Shown here: piece by piece, positions 35,244 to 46,630 of the stretch
How positions within the stretch are numbered: position 1 is the first letter of the stretch
Layout of the letters: the number at the start of each line of letters is the position of its first letter
Assembly: GCF_002157835.1 (NCBI RefSeq)
Contig: NZ_CP020809.1
Location: forward strand, 744,001-808,000
Length of the DNA: 64,000 bases
DNA from: Mycobacterium dioxanotrophicus
GTDB lineage: Bacteria > Actinomycetota > Actinomycetes > Mycobacteriales > Mycobacteriaceae
Reading direction: 5' to 3'
Position numbers and translations under genes: made by a program
The notes under the pieces: generated by a model
Seen by the model: the letters and a program-made list of their open reading frames with translations, nothing else
The model's database searches: none
What the model was told of the DNA's origin: nothing

Positions 35244-36272
35244 CTATCGGACCCCCTGTTGGGCAAGAGCTTCGGCGAGTTCGTAGAGGCTGCCCAGGTC
35301 GACACCGTCGGACAGCGCGGGCAGCTCGAGGCGCGGGACGTCGAGGGCATCGAGCTGCTCGGCGCTCTCCGCGCGCGCGGTGAGCCGGGTCGCGTGTTGG
35401 ATGGTCTCGGTCAGCAGGCCGGCGAAATCACTGTCGGACAACGTGATTCCGACCTTGGACAGTCCCGCCCGCACCGCGTCGGCGTCGATGTCCCCGTCGG
35501 CCGCCTTGGCCAGATCCTCCGGGGACAGATAGGCCGGGATGTTGCGGTTGACGATGACGCTGCCGATCGGCAGGCCCAACTCGTTGAGCTCGTCGATGGC
35601 CTCCAGGGTTTCCTGGATGGGCAGTGCCTCCAGCAGGGTCACCAGATGGATCGCGGTCTGATCGGAGTGCAACAGCTTGACCACACCGTCGGCCTGCGAG
35701 TGCACCGGGCCGCCCTTGGCCAGGTCCGAGACGGCCTTGGTGACGTCGAGGAACCGCGAGATGCGGCCGGTGGGAGGAGAGTCGACGACGACCGCGTCGT
35801 AGGCGATGCGCTTGGCCTTCTCGCTGCGGTCGGTTCGCGTGACGATCTCTTTGATCTTGCCGGTGAGCAGCACGTCGCGCAGGCCCGGTGCGATGGTGGT
35901 GGCGAACTCGATGGCGCCGATGCGGCGCATCGCCCGGCCGGCCAGGCCGAGGTTGTAGAACATGTCGAGGTACTCCAGAAAAGCGGCCTCGATGTCGATG
36001 GCCAGGGCGTTGACCTGGCCGCCGCCCTCGGCGGTGGCGATCTTGACCTCCTCGTACGGCAGCGGCGGCACGTCGAAGAGTTGCGCGATGCCCTGCCGTT
36101 CCTCGACCTCCACCAGCAGCACGCGACGCCCGCCGGCCGCCAGGGCCAGCGCCAGGGCTGCAGCGATGGTGGATTTGCCGGTACCGCCCTTGCCTGACAC
36201 GAAATGCAGACGGGCCTTGGTCAGCCGCGACGGCCAGCCGACGTGCTTGGCCGTGCTTTCTGTGGTTGCCAC
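35244..36272 (-). CDS. bagA: ArsA/Get3-like ATPase, first subunit (Rv3679-like)
   Basis: A 342-aa P-loop ATPase with the full deviant Walker A signature [10 protein letters not shown] (residues ~26-35), switch [15 protein letters not shown] and VIVNRNIP. It pairs with the next gene to make a heteromeric Get3/ArsA-type ATPase; bacterial members lack the eukaryotic tail-anchor system, and their cargo is uncertain. GTG start. The divergent DUF4177 gene begins 83 bp away, so the two units share a short promoter region. Confidence 0.85.
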   Translation of the reverse strand: MATTESTAKHVGWPSRLTKARLHFVSGKGGTGKSTIAAALALALAAGGRRVLLVEVEERQGIAQLFDVPPLPYEEVKIATAEGGGQVNALAIDIEAAFLEYLDMFYNLGLAGRAMRRIGAIEFATTIAPGLRDVLLTGKIKEIVTRTDRSEKAKRIAYDAVVVDSPPTGRISRFLDVTKAVSDLAKGGPVHSQADGVVKLLHSDQTAIHLVTLLEALPIQETLEAIDELNELGLPIGSVIVNRNIPAYLSPEDLAKAADGDIDADAVRAGLSKVGITLSDSDFAGLLTETIQHATRLTARAESAEQLDALDVPRLELPALSDGVDLGSLYELAEALAQQGVR

Positions 36273-36355
36273 AACTGCATGCTAACTGGGTTCAACTGGT
36301 GCTCCTCGCGTGCGCGGGTAGATGAGAAGAGAAGCTCGCCCGATAAGCTCAGCCC

Positions 36356-36517
36356 ATGAGCGAACCGACCCGGTGGGAGTACGCAACCGTGCCGTTGCTG
36401 ACGCACGCCACAAAACAGATTCTCGACCAGTGGGGCCATGACGGCTGGGAGCTGGTTTCCGTGCTGCCCGGCCCGACGGGTGAACAGCATGTCGCCTACC
36501 TGAAGAGGCCGAAGTGA
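36356..36517 (+). CDS. DUF4177 small protein (Rv3678A-like)
   Basis: A 53-aa protein, too short for many gene finders, with the DUF4177 pattern: WEYATVPL strand, then ILDQWGHDGWELVSVL and HVAYLKRP. It binds no known ligand. The stop overlaps the GTG of the RidA gene (GTGA), so it is the first gene of a translationally coupled DUF4177-RidA-metallohydrolase operon. Confidence 0.85.
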   Translation: MSEPTRWEYATVPLLTHATKQILDQWGHDGWELVSVLPGPTGEQHVAYLKRPK

Positions 36518-36969
36518 CTGTCTCGCAGCGACTGACCGAACTGGGCATCGAACTGCCCGAGGTGGTGGCGCCCCTGGCCGCCTACGTGCCGGCGACCCGC
36601 ACCGGAAATCTGGTGTACACCGCCGGGCAGCTGCCCATCCAGAACGGCGAGCTTGTCGCGACCGGCAAGGTCGGCGCCGAGGTCAGCCCCGAGCAGGCCA
36701 GTGAACTGGCCCGGCTGTGCGGGCTCAACGCGCTGGCCGCGGTGCACGCGCTGGTGGGCATCGACTCCGTCGTCAAGGTCGTCAAGGTGGTCGGCTTCGT
36801 GGCGTCGGCACCCGGCTTCAGCGGGCAGCCCGGCGTCGTCAACGGCGCCTCCGAACTGTTCGGTGCCGTGTTCGGCGAGGCCGGAGCGCACGCGCGGTCG
36901 GCGGTCGGGGTGTCGGAGTTGCCGCGTAATGCGCCGGTGGAAGTCGAGATCATCGTAGAGGTCGCGTGA
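36514..36969 (+). CDS. RidA-family protein (Rv3678c-like)
   Basis: A 151-aa protein of the YjgF/YER057c/UK114 (RidA) superfamily. It has the family's TGNLVYTAGQLP segment, CGLNALAAVHALVG helix and the C-terminal RSAVGVSELPRNAPVEVE, where Arg is the usual substrate-carboxylate ligand. Canonical RidA removes reactive enamines/imines; this longer clade is less characterised. GTG start overlaps the DUF4177 stop, and its own stop overlaps the next GTG. Confidence 0.88.
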   Translation: MTVSQRLTELGIELPEVVAPLAAYVPATRTGNLVYTAGQLPIQNGELVATGKVGAEVSPEQASELARLCGLNALAAVHALVGIDSVVKVVKVVGFVASAPGFSGQPGVVNGASELFGAVFGEAGAHARSAVGVSELPRNAPVEVEIIVEVA

Positions 36970-37766
36970 CCTCAGGCGCGGAGCTGCAGCACCCGGCCTA
37001 CGGGCTGTTGAGGCCGGTCATCGAGACAGACACGGTGTCGGCCTCGGTGCTGCTGTGCAACAACCCGGGTTTGATGACCCTGGAGGGCACCAACACCTGG
37101 GTGTTGCGCGCGCCGGGCAGCGACGAGATGGTCGTCGTGGACCCCGGCCCCGACGATGACGAGCACATCGCCCGCATCGCCGAGCTCGGCCGGATTCCGC
37201 TGGTGCTGATCAGCCACAAGCACGACGACCATACGGGCGCGATCGACAAGGTCGTCGACGCCACGGGGGCCACGGTGCGTTCGGTGGGCAGTGGCTTCCT
37301 CCGCGGTCTCGGTGGCCCGCTGTCCGATGGCGAGGTCATCGACGCCGCGGGCCTGCGGATCACCGTCATGGCCACACCCGGGCACACGGCCGACTCGTTG
37401 AGCTTCGTGCTCGACGACGCGGTGTTGACCGCGGACACCGTGCTGGGCCGTGGCACCACCGTCATCGACACCGAAGACGGCAGCCTGCGTGACTATCTGG
37501 AGTCACTGCGCCGGCTGCGGGGCCTGGGCGGACGTACGGTGCTGCCTGGCCACGGCCCGGAGCTGGGCGACCTCGAAGCCGTCGCCGAGATGTATCTGGC
37601 ACACCGCGAGGACCGGCTCAACCAGGTCCGGGGTGCGCTGCGGGAACTCGGCGACGACGCGACCGCGCGTCAGGTCGTCGAGCACGTGTACACCGATGTG
37701 GACAAAAAACTGTGGCCTGCAGCCGAATGGTCGGTGCAGGCCCAGCTGGACTATCTACGTACTTAG
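36966..37766 (+). CDS. Metallo-beta-lactamase-fold hydrolase (Rv3677c-like)
   Basis: A 266-aa MBL-fold protein. The metal motif is HKHDDH (HxHxDH, near residue 82). The second His lies in TPGHTADSL and the third in LPGHGPEL, with the C-terminal LACTB2-like winged region ([13 protein letters not shown]). The resemblance to LACTB2 suggests a nuclease or thioester hydrolase rather than lactamase activity. It is the last gene of the overlapping trio, and its stop overlaps the crp stop. Confidence 0.87.
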   Translation: MTSGAELQHPAYGLLRPVIETDTVSASVLLCNNPGLMTLEGTNTWVLRAPGSDEMVVVDPGPDDDEHIARIAELGRIPLVLISHKHDDHTGAIDKVVDATGATVRSVGSGFLRGLGGPLSDGEVIDAAGLRITVMATPGHTADSLSFVLDDAVLTADTVLGRGTTVIDTEDGSLRDYLESLRRLRGLGGRTVLPGHGPELGDLEAVAEMYLAHREDRLNQVRGALRELGDDATARQVVEHVYTDVDKKLWPAAEWSVQAQLDYLRT

Positions 37767-38437
37767 CGTGCTCGCCTAGCGAGGCGCTCGCTGTCGGAGA
37801 TCAGCACGCTCTTGCCCTCCAGGCGGATCCATCCGCGGTGGGCGAAGTCGGCCAGTGCCTTGTTCACGGTCTCGCGTGAGGCGCCGACCAACTGGGCGAT
37901 CTCTTCCTGCGTCAGGTCGTGGGTGACACGCAGCGCGCCGCCCTCCTGGGTGCCGAACCGCTGGGCGAGCTGCAACAGCTGCTTGGCGACGCGGCCTGGC
38001 ACGTCGGTGAAGATCAGGTCGGCCAGGTTGTTGTTGGTGCGCCGGAGCCGACGGGCGAGCACGCGCAGCAGCTGCTCGGCGATCTCGGGCCGGTCGGCGA
38101 TCCAGGCGCGCAGCGCGTCACGGTCCATCGACACGGCGCGCACCTCGGTGATGGTGGTGGCGCTGGAGGTACGGGGACCCGGGTCGAAGATCGACAGCTC
38201 ACCGAACATGTCCGACGGACCCATGATGGTCAGCAGGTTCTCCCGGCCGTCGGGTGAGCGGCGGCCGATCTTCACCTTGCCGGAGATGATGATGTACAGC
38301 CGGTCACCGGGCTCGCCTTCGGCGAACACGGTATGCCCGCGCGGGAAGTCGACTGGCTGCAGCTGCTTGGTGAGCGCTGATACGGCGGTGGGTTCGACTC
38401 CCTGGGAGATTCCGGCCCTGGCCAGGATCTCGTCCAC
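37763..38437 (-). CDS. crp: cAMP receptor protein CRP (Rv3676-like)
   Basis: A 224-aa CRP/FNR regulator. The cyclic-nucleotide domain contains the phosphate-binding cassette [18 protein letters not shown] (Glu and Arg-Thr-Ser as in cAMP binders) and a dimer helix. The C-terminal HTH reads [21 protein letters not shown]. It binds TGTGA-N6-TCACA sites and controls carbon metabolism and resuscitation genes. GTG start with AGAGGAAC upstream. Candidate sites in this window are at 9371, 46631 and 47846. Confidence 0.93.
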   Translation of the reverse strand: MDEILARAGISQGVEPTAVSALTKQLQPVDFPRGHTVFAEGEPGDRLYIIISGKVKIGRRSPDGRENLLTIMGPSDMFGELSIFDPGPRTSSATTITEVRAVSMDRDALRAWIADRPEIAEQLLRVLARRLRRTNNNLADLIFTDVPGRVAKQLLQLAQRFGTQEGGALRVTHDLTQEEIAQLVGASRETVNKALADFAHRGWIRLEGKSVLISDSERLARRAR

Positions 38438-38527
38438 GTTGTTCCTCTTAAGGTGTCGGGTGGTATTGACCCTCTATTGACAATTCATGATCAGTCTAGA
38501 GGTACGCGGTTTCGCGACTAGCCCACG

Positions 38528-38761
38528 CTACACACGATTGGCATGGCGAGTCGTGTGAAATCCGGGATTCGTCGCGTGCTGGCTGTACACCCGCGTGGGC
38601 AAACGGTCGCCGTCGAGGCTCGCGAGCCGCCGCTGTAGACCGTTCAATGTGTCGCGCGTACCGGTGGGGCGCTCGGTGGCGAGCCAATTCTCGAGCCGGC
38701 CGAGCCCGACCGCCACCAGCATCAGCAAGGCGGGGACGAGCGCCACCAGCAACCACGACAC
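38528..38761 (-). CDS. Small membrane protein (Rv3675-like)
   Basis: A 77-aa protein with one N-terminal membrane helix (SWLLVALVPALLMLVAVGLG) and a cytoplasmic tail (GLQRRLASLDGDRLPTRVYS). It lies between crp and nth, the same place as Rv3675 in M. tuberculosis. GTG start without a strong ribosome site. The function is unknown. The rest of 38438-38804 holds only promoter DNA. Confidence 0.6.
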   Translation of the reverse strand: MSWLLVALVPALLMLVAVGLGRLENWLATERPTGTRDTLNGLQRRLASLDGDRLPTRVYSQHATNPGFHTTRHANRV

Positions 38762-38804
38762 AAGGGTGAAGTAAACACGGTGTAGGTCTCAGGGAGGTCA
38801 CGAA

Positions 38805-39632
38805 ATGCCACCAGGTCCGCTGCCGGGTGTGTCGGTGGGGATCAGTACCCTGGCAAGGGTGAGCGCGGGTGCCGCCCGAACAGGGAAAACAGCCCGTCCC
38901 AAGAACTGGGACACCGAGACGCATCTTGGCCTGGTCCGCCGCGCCAGACGCATGAATCGTGAACTCGCCCAGGCATTTCCGCATGTGTACTGCGAACTGG
39001 ACTTCACCAACCCGCTGGAGTTGGCCGTCGCCACCATCCTGTCGGCGCAGAGCACCGACAAGCGGGTCAACCTGACCACCCCGGCGTTGTTCCTCAAGTA
39101 CCGCACCGCGCTGGACTACGCGCAGGCCGACCGTACCGAGATGGAAGAGCTGATCCGGCCGACCGGGTTCTATCGGAACAAGACCACGTCGCTGATCCGG
39201 TTGGGGCAGGAGCTTGTCGCGCGGTTCGACGGCGAGGTGCCCGCCACGATGGAAGACCTGGTGACGCTGCCGGGCATCGGGCGCAAGACGGCCAACGTCA
39301 TCCTGGGTAACGCCTTCGACATCCCCGGTATCACCGTCGACACCCATTTCGGCAGGCTCGTGCGGCGGTGGCGCTGGACCGCCGAGGAGGACCCGGTGAA
39401 GGTCGAGCACGCCGTCGGCGAGCTGATCGAACGCAGTGAGTGGACGCTGCTCAGCCACCGGGTGATCTTCCATGGCCGCCGGGTGTGTCATGCCCGCAAA
39501 CCGGCCTGCGGCGTGTGCGTGCTGGCCAAGGACTGCCCGTCGTTCGGCACCGGTCCCACCGATCCGCTGATCGCCGCCCCGCTGGTCAAAGGCCCCGAGA
39601 CCGAACATCTGCTGGCGCTGGCCGGGCTCTGA
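38805..39632 (+). CDS. nth: Endonuclease III (DNA glycosylase/AP lyase)
   Basis: A 275-aa base-excision repair enzyme that removes oxidised pyrimidines. The helix-hairpin-helix is [14 protein letters not shown] with the catalytic Lys in RKTAN and the Asp in ITVDTHFGR. The 4Fe-4S ligands are [17 protein letters not shown]. The ATG at 38805 has an excellent GGGAGG but adds a ~30-residue tail compared with the usual protein; GTG at 38859 gives a family-length start. It begins the nth-thioredoxin-Nudix-marP operon. Confidence 0.92.
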   Translation: MPPGPLPGVSVGISTLARVSAGAARTGKTARPKNWDTETHLGLVRRARRMNRELAQAFPHVYCELDFTNPLELAVATILSAQSTDKRVNLTTPALFLKYRTALDYAQADRTEMEELIRPTGFYRNKTTSLIRLGQELVARFDGEVPATMEDLVTLPGIGRKTANVILGNAFDIPGITVDTHFGRLVRRWRWTAEEDPVKVEHAVGELIERSEWTLLSHRVIFHGRRVCHARKPACGVCVLAKDCPSFGTGPTDPLIAAPLVKGPETEHLLALAGL

Positions 39633-39640
39633 GGCCCGGT

Positions 39641-40288
39641 ATGCGAGTTTCGACCCGGTGGACCATCGCCGTGCTGGTGGTCCTGGTGGCCTTGGGTGCG
39701 GCGTTCTGGATGCAGATGCGCGACGTCCCGAGCACGGGCGTCGCGCCCGCAGCCGGCCGTGATCACCGCGATGCCGACACCCCGCAGGCTCTCGCCGCTC
39801 CGCGCGCCCGAGCCGCCCTGCCGCCGTGCCCTCCGCCCGGGCAAGGGCCCGGTCCCGAGGCGCTGGCCGGTATCACGCTGCAGTGCGTCGGTGACGGCAC
39901 CGCGGTCGACGTGGCTCGCGCGCTCGCCGGACACACGGTGGTGCTGAACCTCTGGGCGTACTGGTGCGGACCGTGCGCCGACGAACTGCCCGCGATGGCC
40001 GAATATCAGCGCCGCATGGGGTCCGACGTCCTCGTGGTCACGGTGCATCAGGACGAGAACGAGGCGGCCGCGCTGCTGCGGCTGGCCGAGCTCGGGGTGC
40101 GGCTGCCGACCCTGCAGGACGGCCGTCGGCTGGTCGCCGCCGCGCTGCGGGTGCCCAATGTGATGCCTGCGACGGTGGTGCTGCGCGCAGACGGTAGCGT
40201 TGCCGGAATCCTGCCGCGGCCCTTCTCCAACGCCGACGAGATCGCCGCAGCGGTATCGGAGAAATTGGGCCAAGGAGCAGCGCGTTGA
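39641..40288 (+). CDS. Membrane-anchored thioredoxin-like protein (Rv3673c-like)
   Basis: A 215-aa TlpA/ResA-type thiol-disulfide protein. An N-terminal membrane anchor (TIAVLVVLVALGAAFWM) and a Pro-rich linker lead to the thioredoxin domain with the redox motif WAYWCGPC, then DVLVVTVHQDENEAAA and the cis-Pro VMPATVVL. It acts outside the membrane on cysteine pairs. It lies 8 bp after nth and overlaps the Nudix start (TTGA). Confidence 0.88.
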   Translation: MRVSTRWTIAVLVVLVALGAAFWMQMRDVPSTGVAPAAGRDHRDADTPQALAAPRARAALPPCPPPGQGPGPEALAGITLQCVGDGTAVDVARALAGHTVVLNLWAYWCGPCADELPAMAEYQRRMGSDVLVVTVHQDENEAAALLRLAELGVRLPTLQDGRRLVAAALRVPNVMPATVVLRADGSVAGILPRPFSNADEIAAAVSEKLGQGAAR

Positions 40289-41061
40289 CTTCCCAGCTCG
40301 GCGAGCTGAATCCCGATGCCGCCCCGCCGTGGCTGCGACCTCTGGTGGACAACGTCCACGGGGTGCCCGACGCGTATCGCCGCCGGGTTCCGCCGGACGT
40401 GCTGGCCAACATCGTCGAACTGGACAAACAGGCGGTGCTGGCCGGTGCCCGTCGGGACGCCGCGGTGCTCGTCTTGTTCTCCGGCCCCGCCGATCTGCCT
40501 GCGCCCGCCCTTCCCGACGATGCCGACCTGTTGGTCACCGTCCGGGCGTCGACGCTGCGGCATCACGCCGGGCAGGCCGCCTTTCCCGGGGGCGCCACCG
40601 ATCCCGGTGACGATGGCCCCGTGGCGACGGCGTTCCGCGAGGCGTGGGAGGAAACCGGCATCGACACCGAACGGTTACGTCCGCTGGCCACACTGGAGCG
40701 CATGTTCATCCCGCCGTCGGGATTTCACGTCGTCCCGGTGCTGGCCTACTCACCGGATCCCGGCCCGGTGGCCGTCGTCGACCCGTCGGAGACCGCGGTC
40801 GTCGCACGGGTGCCCGTGCGCGCGTTCATCAATCCGGAGAATCGGCTCATGGTCTGTCGCGAAGCGGCCACCCGCCGGTTCGCCGGCCCGGCGTTTCTGC
40901 TGAACGAGATGCTGGTGTGGGGTTTCACCGGGCAGGTCATCTCGGCCATCCTCGATGTCGCGGGCTGGGCGCAGCCGTGGAACACCGACGACGTACGGGA
41001 ACTCGACGAGGCAATGGCGCTCGTCGAGCATCCGAACGGCTACGGTGAAGCGCAACGTTGA
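40285..41061 (+). CDS. Nudix hydrolase, CoA-pyrophosphatase type (Rv3672c-like)
   Basis: A 258-aa Nudix protein. The CoAse-type pre-motif HHAGQAAFPGGATDPGD leads directly into the Nudix box REAWEETGI, the pattern of NudL/PCD1 CoA diphosphatases; the first box Glu is replaced by Asp. The TTG start has AAGGAG upstream and overlaps the thioredoxin stop. It may recycle or degrade CoA derivatives. marP follows 11 bp downstream. Confidence 0.87.
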   Translation: MTSQLGELNPDAAPPWLRPLVDNVHGVPDAYRRRVPPDVLANIVELDKQAVLAGARRDAAVLVLFSGPADLPAPALPDDADLLVTVRASTLRHHAGQAAFPGGATDPGDDGPVATAFREAWEETGIDTERLRPLATLERMFIPPSGFHVVPVLAYSPDPGPVAVVDPSETAVVARVPVRAFINPENRLMVCREAATRRFAGPAFLLNEMLVWGFTGQVISAILDVAGWAQPWNTDDVRELDEAMALVEHPNGYGEAQR

Positions 41062-41072
41062 ACTGGAAGTAG

Positions 41073-42260
41073 ATGACACCTTCGCTTTGGCTTGACCTGG
41101 CCATCATCGGCATCGCGTTCGTCGCCGCCATCTCCGGCTGGCGTTCCGGCGCGCTCGGCTCGCTGCTGTCCTTCGTGGGCGTGGTGCTCGGTGCGGTGGC
41201 CGGCCTGCTGCTCGCCCCGCACATCGTCAGCCACATCGACGGTCCGCGCACCAAACTGTTCGCGTCGCTGTTCCTGATCCTCGCGCTCGTGGTGGTCGGG
41301 GAGATCGCCGGCGTGGTGCTCGGCCGCGCAGTCCGCAGCGCGTTACGCAACCCGATCCTTCGGGTGTTCGACTCGGCCATCGGCGTGGCCCTGCAACTGG
41401 TGGCGGTCCTGGTGGCCGCCTACCTGCTGGCCACCCCCCTGACATCATCGGACCAGCCCAACCTGGCTGCGGCCGTGAAGAATTCGCGGGTGCTGACCGA
41501 GGTGGACAAGGTGGCTCCGCCGTGGTTGAAGTCGGTGCCGACCCGCTTGTCCAGCCTGCTGGACACGTCCGGCTTCGACGTCTTGCAGCCATTCGGCCGC
41601 ACCCCCATCGTCAACGTCGACGCGCCCGACGCGAGCCTGGCCACCGACGCCGTCGTCGCGGCCACCCGGCCGAGCGTGGTCAAGATCAAAGGCGTCGCAC
41701 CGAGCTGCCAGAAGGTTTTGGAGGGCAGCGGATTCGTTGTGGCGCCCAACCGGGTGATGTCCAACGCCCACGTGGTGGCCGGAGCGGACAGTGTGACCGT
41801 CGAAGCCGAAGGCAAGACCTACGACGCGAGCGTCGTGTCGTATGACCCGAACGCCGACATCTCCATCCTCGATGTCCCCGACCTGCCGACCGCCCCGCTG
41901 ACCTTCGCCGAGCAGGCGGCCCCGCAGGGCACCGACGCGGTGGTGATGGGGTATCCCGGCGGCGGCGACTTCCTGGCCACCCCGGCCCGCGTCCGCGAGA
42001 TCATCGAACTCAAAGGTCCCGACATCTACCGCACCACGACCGTCACCCGCGAGGTCTACACCGTGCGGGGCACCGTGCGGCAGGGCAATTCGGGCGGGCC
42101 GATGATCAACCGGGCCGGCAAGGTGCTGGGTGTCGTGTTCGGCGCGGCCGTCGACGACGCCGACACCGGATTCGTGCTGACCGCAAAGGAAGTGGAGCAG
42201 CAGATGGCCAAGATCGGCAACACCCAGCGGGTGGCCACGGGGACCTGCATCAGCTCCTGA
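41073..42260 (+). CDS. marP: MarP transmembrane serine protease (acid resistance)
   Basis: A 395-aa protein. A CvpA-like N-terminus with four membrane helices (residues ~5-125) anchors a periplasmic chymotrypsin-fold protease. The triad is visible: His in SNAHVVAG, Asp in DPNADISIL and Ser in VRQGNSGGPM. A conserved Cys pair (ASPSC-type APSCQKV and the C-terminal GTCISS) fits the redox-controlled disulfide known in Rv3671c. MarP maintains intrabacterial pH in acid. It ends the nth operon. Confidence 0.92.
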   Translation: MTPSLWLDLAIIGIAFVAAISGWRSGALGSLLSFVGVVLGAVAGLLLAPHIVSHIDGPRTKLFASLFLILALVVVGEIAGVVLGRAVRSALRNPILRVFDSAIGVALQLVAVLVAAYLLATPLTSSDQPNLAAAVKNSRVLTEVDKVAPPWLKSVPTRLSSLLDTSGFDVLQPFGRTPIVNVDAPDASLATDAVVAATRPSVVKIKGVAPSCQKVLEGSGFVVAPNRVMSNAHVVAGADSVTVEAEGKTYDASVVSYDPNADISILDVPDLPTAPLTFAEQAAPQGTDAVVMGYPGGGDFLATPARVREIIELKGPDIYRTTTVTREVYTVRGTVRQGNSGGPMINRAGKVLGVVFGAAVDDADTGFVLTAKEVEQQMAKIGNTQRVATGTCISS

Positions 42261-42266
42261 GCAGTG

Positions 42267-43196
42267 CTAGCCCAGTTGCGCGAGGAACCTGCGCAGCTGC
42301 TCGTTGACCGTGTCCGGATCTTCTTCGTGACCGAAGTGCCCGGAACCGGCGAGAGAGACGTAGCGGCCGTGCGGCGCGAAGTGCTGGGTGCGGTAGACCG
42401 GATCGGCCAGCACGTACGGGTCGGCGTCGCCTCGCAGGTGCAGCACCGGCACATTGATCGGCCGTTTCATGGACCGCATGAAGCGTCTGCCCTCACTGCG
42501 CAGCTGGCTGCGCACCGCCCAGCGCTGGTACTCCAGCGCCGAATGCGCCGCGCCCGAGATCTGAATGGCCCGCCGCATGTGCCCGAGGGTCTCGGAGAAA
42601 TCTTGGGTGGCTTGCCATTTGCTGCCCGCCCGGCTGCGCACCAGGCGCTCCAGCTCCTCGCCGTCGTGCCGGGTCAACGCGCGCTCGGGCAGCATCGGCA
42701 GCTGATAGCGCATCAGCGAGGGCAGCAGCGCGCGGCCCTGATCGCGCCGGGTCAGCGCCGACGCGCGCAGCGCCACCGGATGCGGCGAGCTGACCAATGC
42801 GATGGCCCGCACCACCCGCGGGTGCAGCACGGCCGTCGCCCAGCACACCAGGCCCCCGTCGGCGTGGCCCACGAGCGTGGCGGTCTTGTGACCCAGCGCG
42901 CGCACCAACCCCGCGGTGTCGCCGGCCAGGGTCCAGCCGTCGTAGCCGCGCGGGGGCTTGTCGCTGCCGCCGTAGCCACGCAGGTCCACGGCGACGACGC
43001 GGGCGTCGGGCAGCCCGGTGAGCTGATGACGCCACGACCACCAGAACGAGCCGAATCCGTGCAGCAGGATGACCAGCGGAGCGTCGGGCCGCGAGTTCTC
43101 GCCCTCGACGACCTGGAAGCGAATGCCGTTGGCGTGCACCTGCAGATGCCGCCATGGCCCGTCGATCCGGGTGATCGACGGGTCGGGTGGGGGCAT
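42267..43196 (-). CDS. ephE: Alpha/beta hydrolase, epoxide hydrolase-like (EphE)
   Basis: A 309-aa alpha/beta hydrolase. The oxyanion HGFGSFWWSW, the nucleophile elbow LVGHADGGL (Asp nucleophile, as in epoxide hydrolases), and the catalytic His in LAGSGHFGHEED are all present. It is tail to tail with marP and shares an A of TAATG with the upstream gene's stop. Epoxide hydrolase activity is the family name only; no substrate is known. Confidence 0.85.
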   Translation of the reverse strand: MPPPDPSITRIDGPWRHLQVHANGIRFQVVEGENSRPDAPLVILLHGFGSFWWSWRHQLTGLPDARVVAVDLRGYGGSDKPPRGYDGWTLAGDTAGLVRALGHKTATLVGHADGGLVCWATAVLHPRVVRAIALVSSPHPVALRASALTRRDQGRALLPSLMRYQLPMLPERALTRHDGEELERLVRSRAGSKWQATQDFSETLGHMRRAIQISGAAHSALEYQRWAVRSQLRSEGRRFMRSMKRPINVPVLHLRGDADPYVLADPVYRTQHFAPHGRYVSLAGSGHFGHEEDPDTVNEQLRRFLAQLG

Positions 43197-43717
43197 TACC
43201 AGCCCGACGGGTCGGCCGGGGTCGCCTTGGCCCGCGCCGCGTCGGTCGTGGACAGCGCGGCGGACTTGTCGTGCCCGGGCGTCAGCGCCTCACGTGTTTC
43301 TTTCACCGACTCGATGGTCTGCCGCGGTCCGCGGATGCGGCGCACCTTGAGGAAGCCGAACAGCGCCAGTGCCACGGTGGTCAGCACCATGAACCCGAAC
43401 ACGATCAGGAACGCCGCCCAGCGGTACAGCCAGGTGTCGAGCAGCTCGGCAACGAAGAAGAAGAAGAAAAAGGTCGAGTAGAACAGCACGACCAGCGCGG
43501 CGATGAAAAAGATGCTGCCGGTCAAGCCCTTCTTGACGTCGCGGGTGATCTCGGCCTTTGCCAGTGCCACCTCGGCGCGGACCAGCGTCGACACCTGGGC
43601 GGTCGCATCTTTGACCAGGTCGCCGATGGACGGGTCGGGCTTGGGCGCGTGCGGATCTACCAGCGGAATCGAGGTCACCGTTGCCGGAATTCCGGTCCTG
43701 CGGTCGCCGTTGCTCAC
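43196..43717 (-). CDS. Phage-holin-superfamily membrane protein (Rv3669-like)
   Basis: A 173-aa protein. A soluble helix with VKDATAQVSTLVRAEVALAKAEITRDVKK is followed by two membrane segments (SIFFIAALVVLFYST and AAFLIVFGFMVLTTV) and a charged tail, the usual form of the actinobacterial phage-holin family/DUF1469. Despite the name there is no evidence of lysis function. GTG start with GGGAGGAAGC upstream; the stop overlaps the ephE start. Confidence 0.82.
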   Translation of the reverse strand: MSNGDRRTGIPATVTSIPLVDPHAPKPDPSIGDLVKDATAQVSTLVRAEVALAKAEITRDVKKGLTGSIFFIAALVVLFYSTFFFFFFVAELLDTWLYRWAAFLIVFGFMVLTTVALALFGFLKVRRIRGPRQTIESVKETREALTPGHDKSAALSTTDAARAKATPADPSGW

Positions 43718-43880
43718 AAGAAGCTTCCTCCCCGGGTCCGATGCCTGGTTTCGGTGATGTGGTCGCGGTTCATGTTGCCATGTGGTGGCTCGGATAACGA
43801 TCCCGGCCAACCTCTGAGCCCAAGTAGGATGCGAGTATTCGCTTGGGGTGCGCGGGTCGGGCGCGTCGATGGGAGGACAC

Positions 43881-44573
43881 TTGGCGACCAGACGCCGCTG
43901 GAAGTTCGTTGTCGGGACACTGATTCTCGCGCTGGCCGCCTTGCTGACACCGGGTGTCGCGCACGCTGATCCGGTGGTACTCGGGGGAGGCTCCGGCATC
44001 GTCGTCAACGGCGACACGTTCTGCACGCTCACCACGATCGGTCACGACAACGCGGGCCGGCTGATCGGCTTCACCTCGGCGCACTGCGGTGGCCCGGGCG
44101 CGACGGTGGCGGCCGAAAACGCGACCGGGGCCGGACAGCTGGGCACGATGGTCGCCGGTAACGAGTTGCTGGACTACGCGGTGATCCAGTTCGACCCGCA
44201 GAAGGTCACCCCGACCGACAACGTCAACGGCTTCCAGATCGACGGTATCGGCCCTGATCCGGTGTTCGGCCAGATCGCCTGCAAGCTGGGCCGCACCACG
44301 GGCTACTCGTGCGGTGTCACGTGGGGACCGGGGCAGGACCCGGGCACCATCGTCAACCAGGTGTGCGGGCAGCCCGGGGATTCCGGCGCGCCCGTCACGG
44401 TCGACAACAAGCTGGTGGGCATGCTGCACGGCGCCTACACCAACGATCTGCCGACCTGCGTCGTGAAGTACGTGCCGCTGCACACGCCGGCGGTGACCAT
44501 GTCGATCAATACGCAGCTCGCCGACATCACCGCCAAGAACCGGCCCGGTACTGGATACGTGCCGATCGCCTGA
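43881..44573 (+). CDS. Secreted trypsin-like serine protease (Rv3668c-like)
   Basis: A 230-aa exported chymotrypsin-fold protein. The signal peptide (RRRWKFVVGTLILALAALL) ends AHA-DP. The triad is His in FTSAHCGG, Asp in LLDYAVIQF and Ser in GQPGDSGAPV. The TTG at 43881 is chosen because GGGAGG lies five bases upstream; upstream ATG codons have no ribosome site. The secreted substrate is unknown. A long hairpin follows its stop. Confidence 0.85.
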   Translation: MATRRRWKFVVGTLILALAALLTPGVAHADPVVLGGGSGIVVNGDTFCTLTTIGHDNAGRLIGFTSAHCGGPGATVAAENATGAGQLGTMVAGNELLDYAVIQFDPQKVTPTDNVNGFQIDGIGPDPVFGQIACKLGRTTGYSCGVTWGPGQDPGTIVNQVCGQPGDSGAPVTVDNKLVGMLHGAYTNDLPTCVVKYVPLHTPAVTMSINTQLADITAKNRPGTGYVPIA

Positions 44574-44593
44574 TCCCGCTTTTCCCACCTTTG

Positions 44594-44656
44594 CCGCGGA
44601 ACTGCATTCCCGGTCGTAAAACCTGACGGTTTACGACCGGGAATGCAGTTCCGCGG
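44594..44656. repeat. 27-bp perfect inverted repeat (intergenic stem)
   Basis: The arm 44594-44620 (CCGCGGAACTGCATTCCC onward) pairs perfectly with 44630-44656 across a 9-nt loop. It lies exactly between the convergent protease and acs stops and could end both transcripts. It is longer than a normal terminator and lacks a T-run. Confidence 0.8.
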
Positions 44657-44665
44657 GGATGGGGC

Positions 44666-46627
<1,962 letters not shown>

Positions 46628-46630
46628 GTT

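Noticed and set aside
38496..39608. A 370-aa open frame antisense to nth
   Set aside because: It covers the conserved nth gene in reverse, and its composition is not protein-like.
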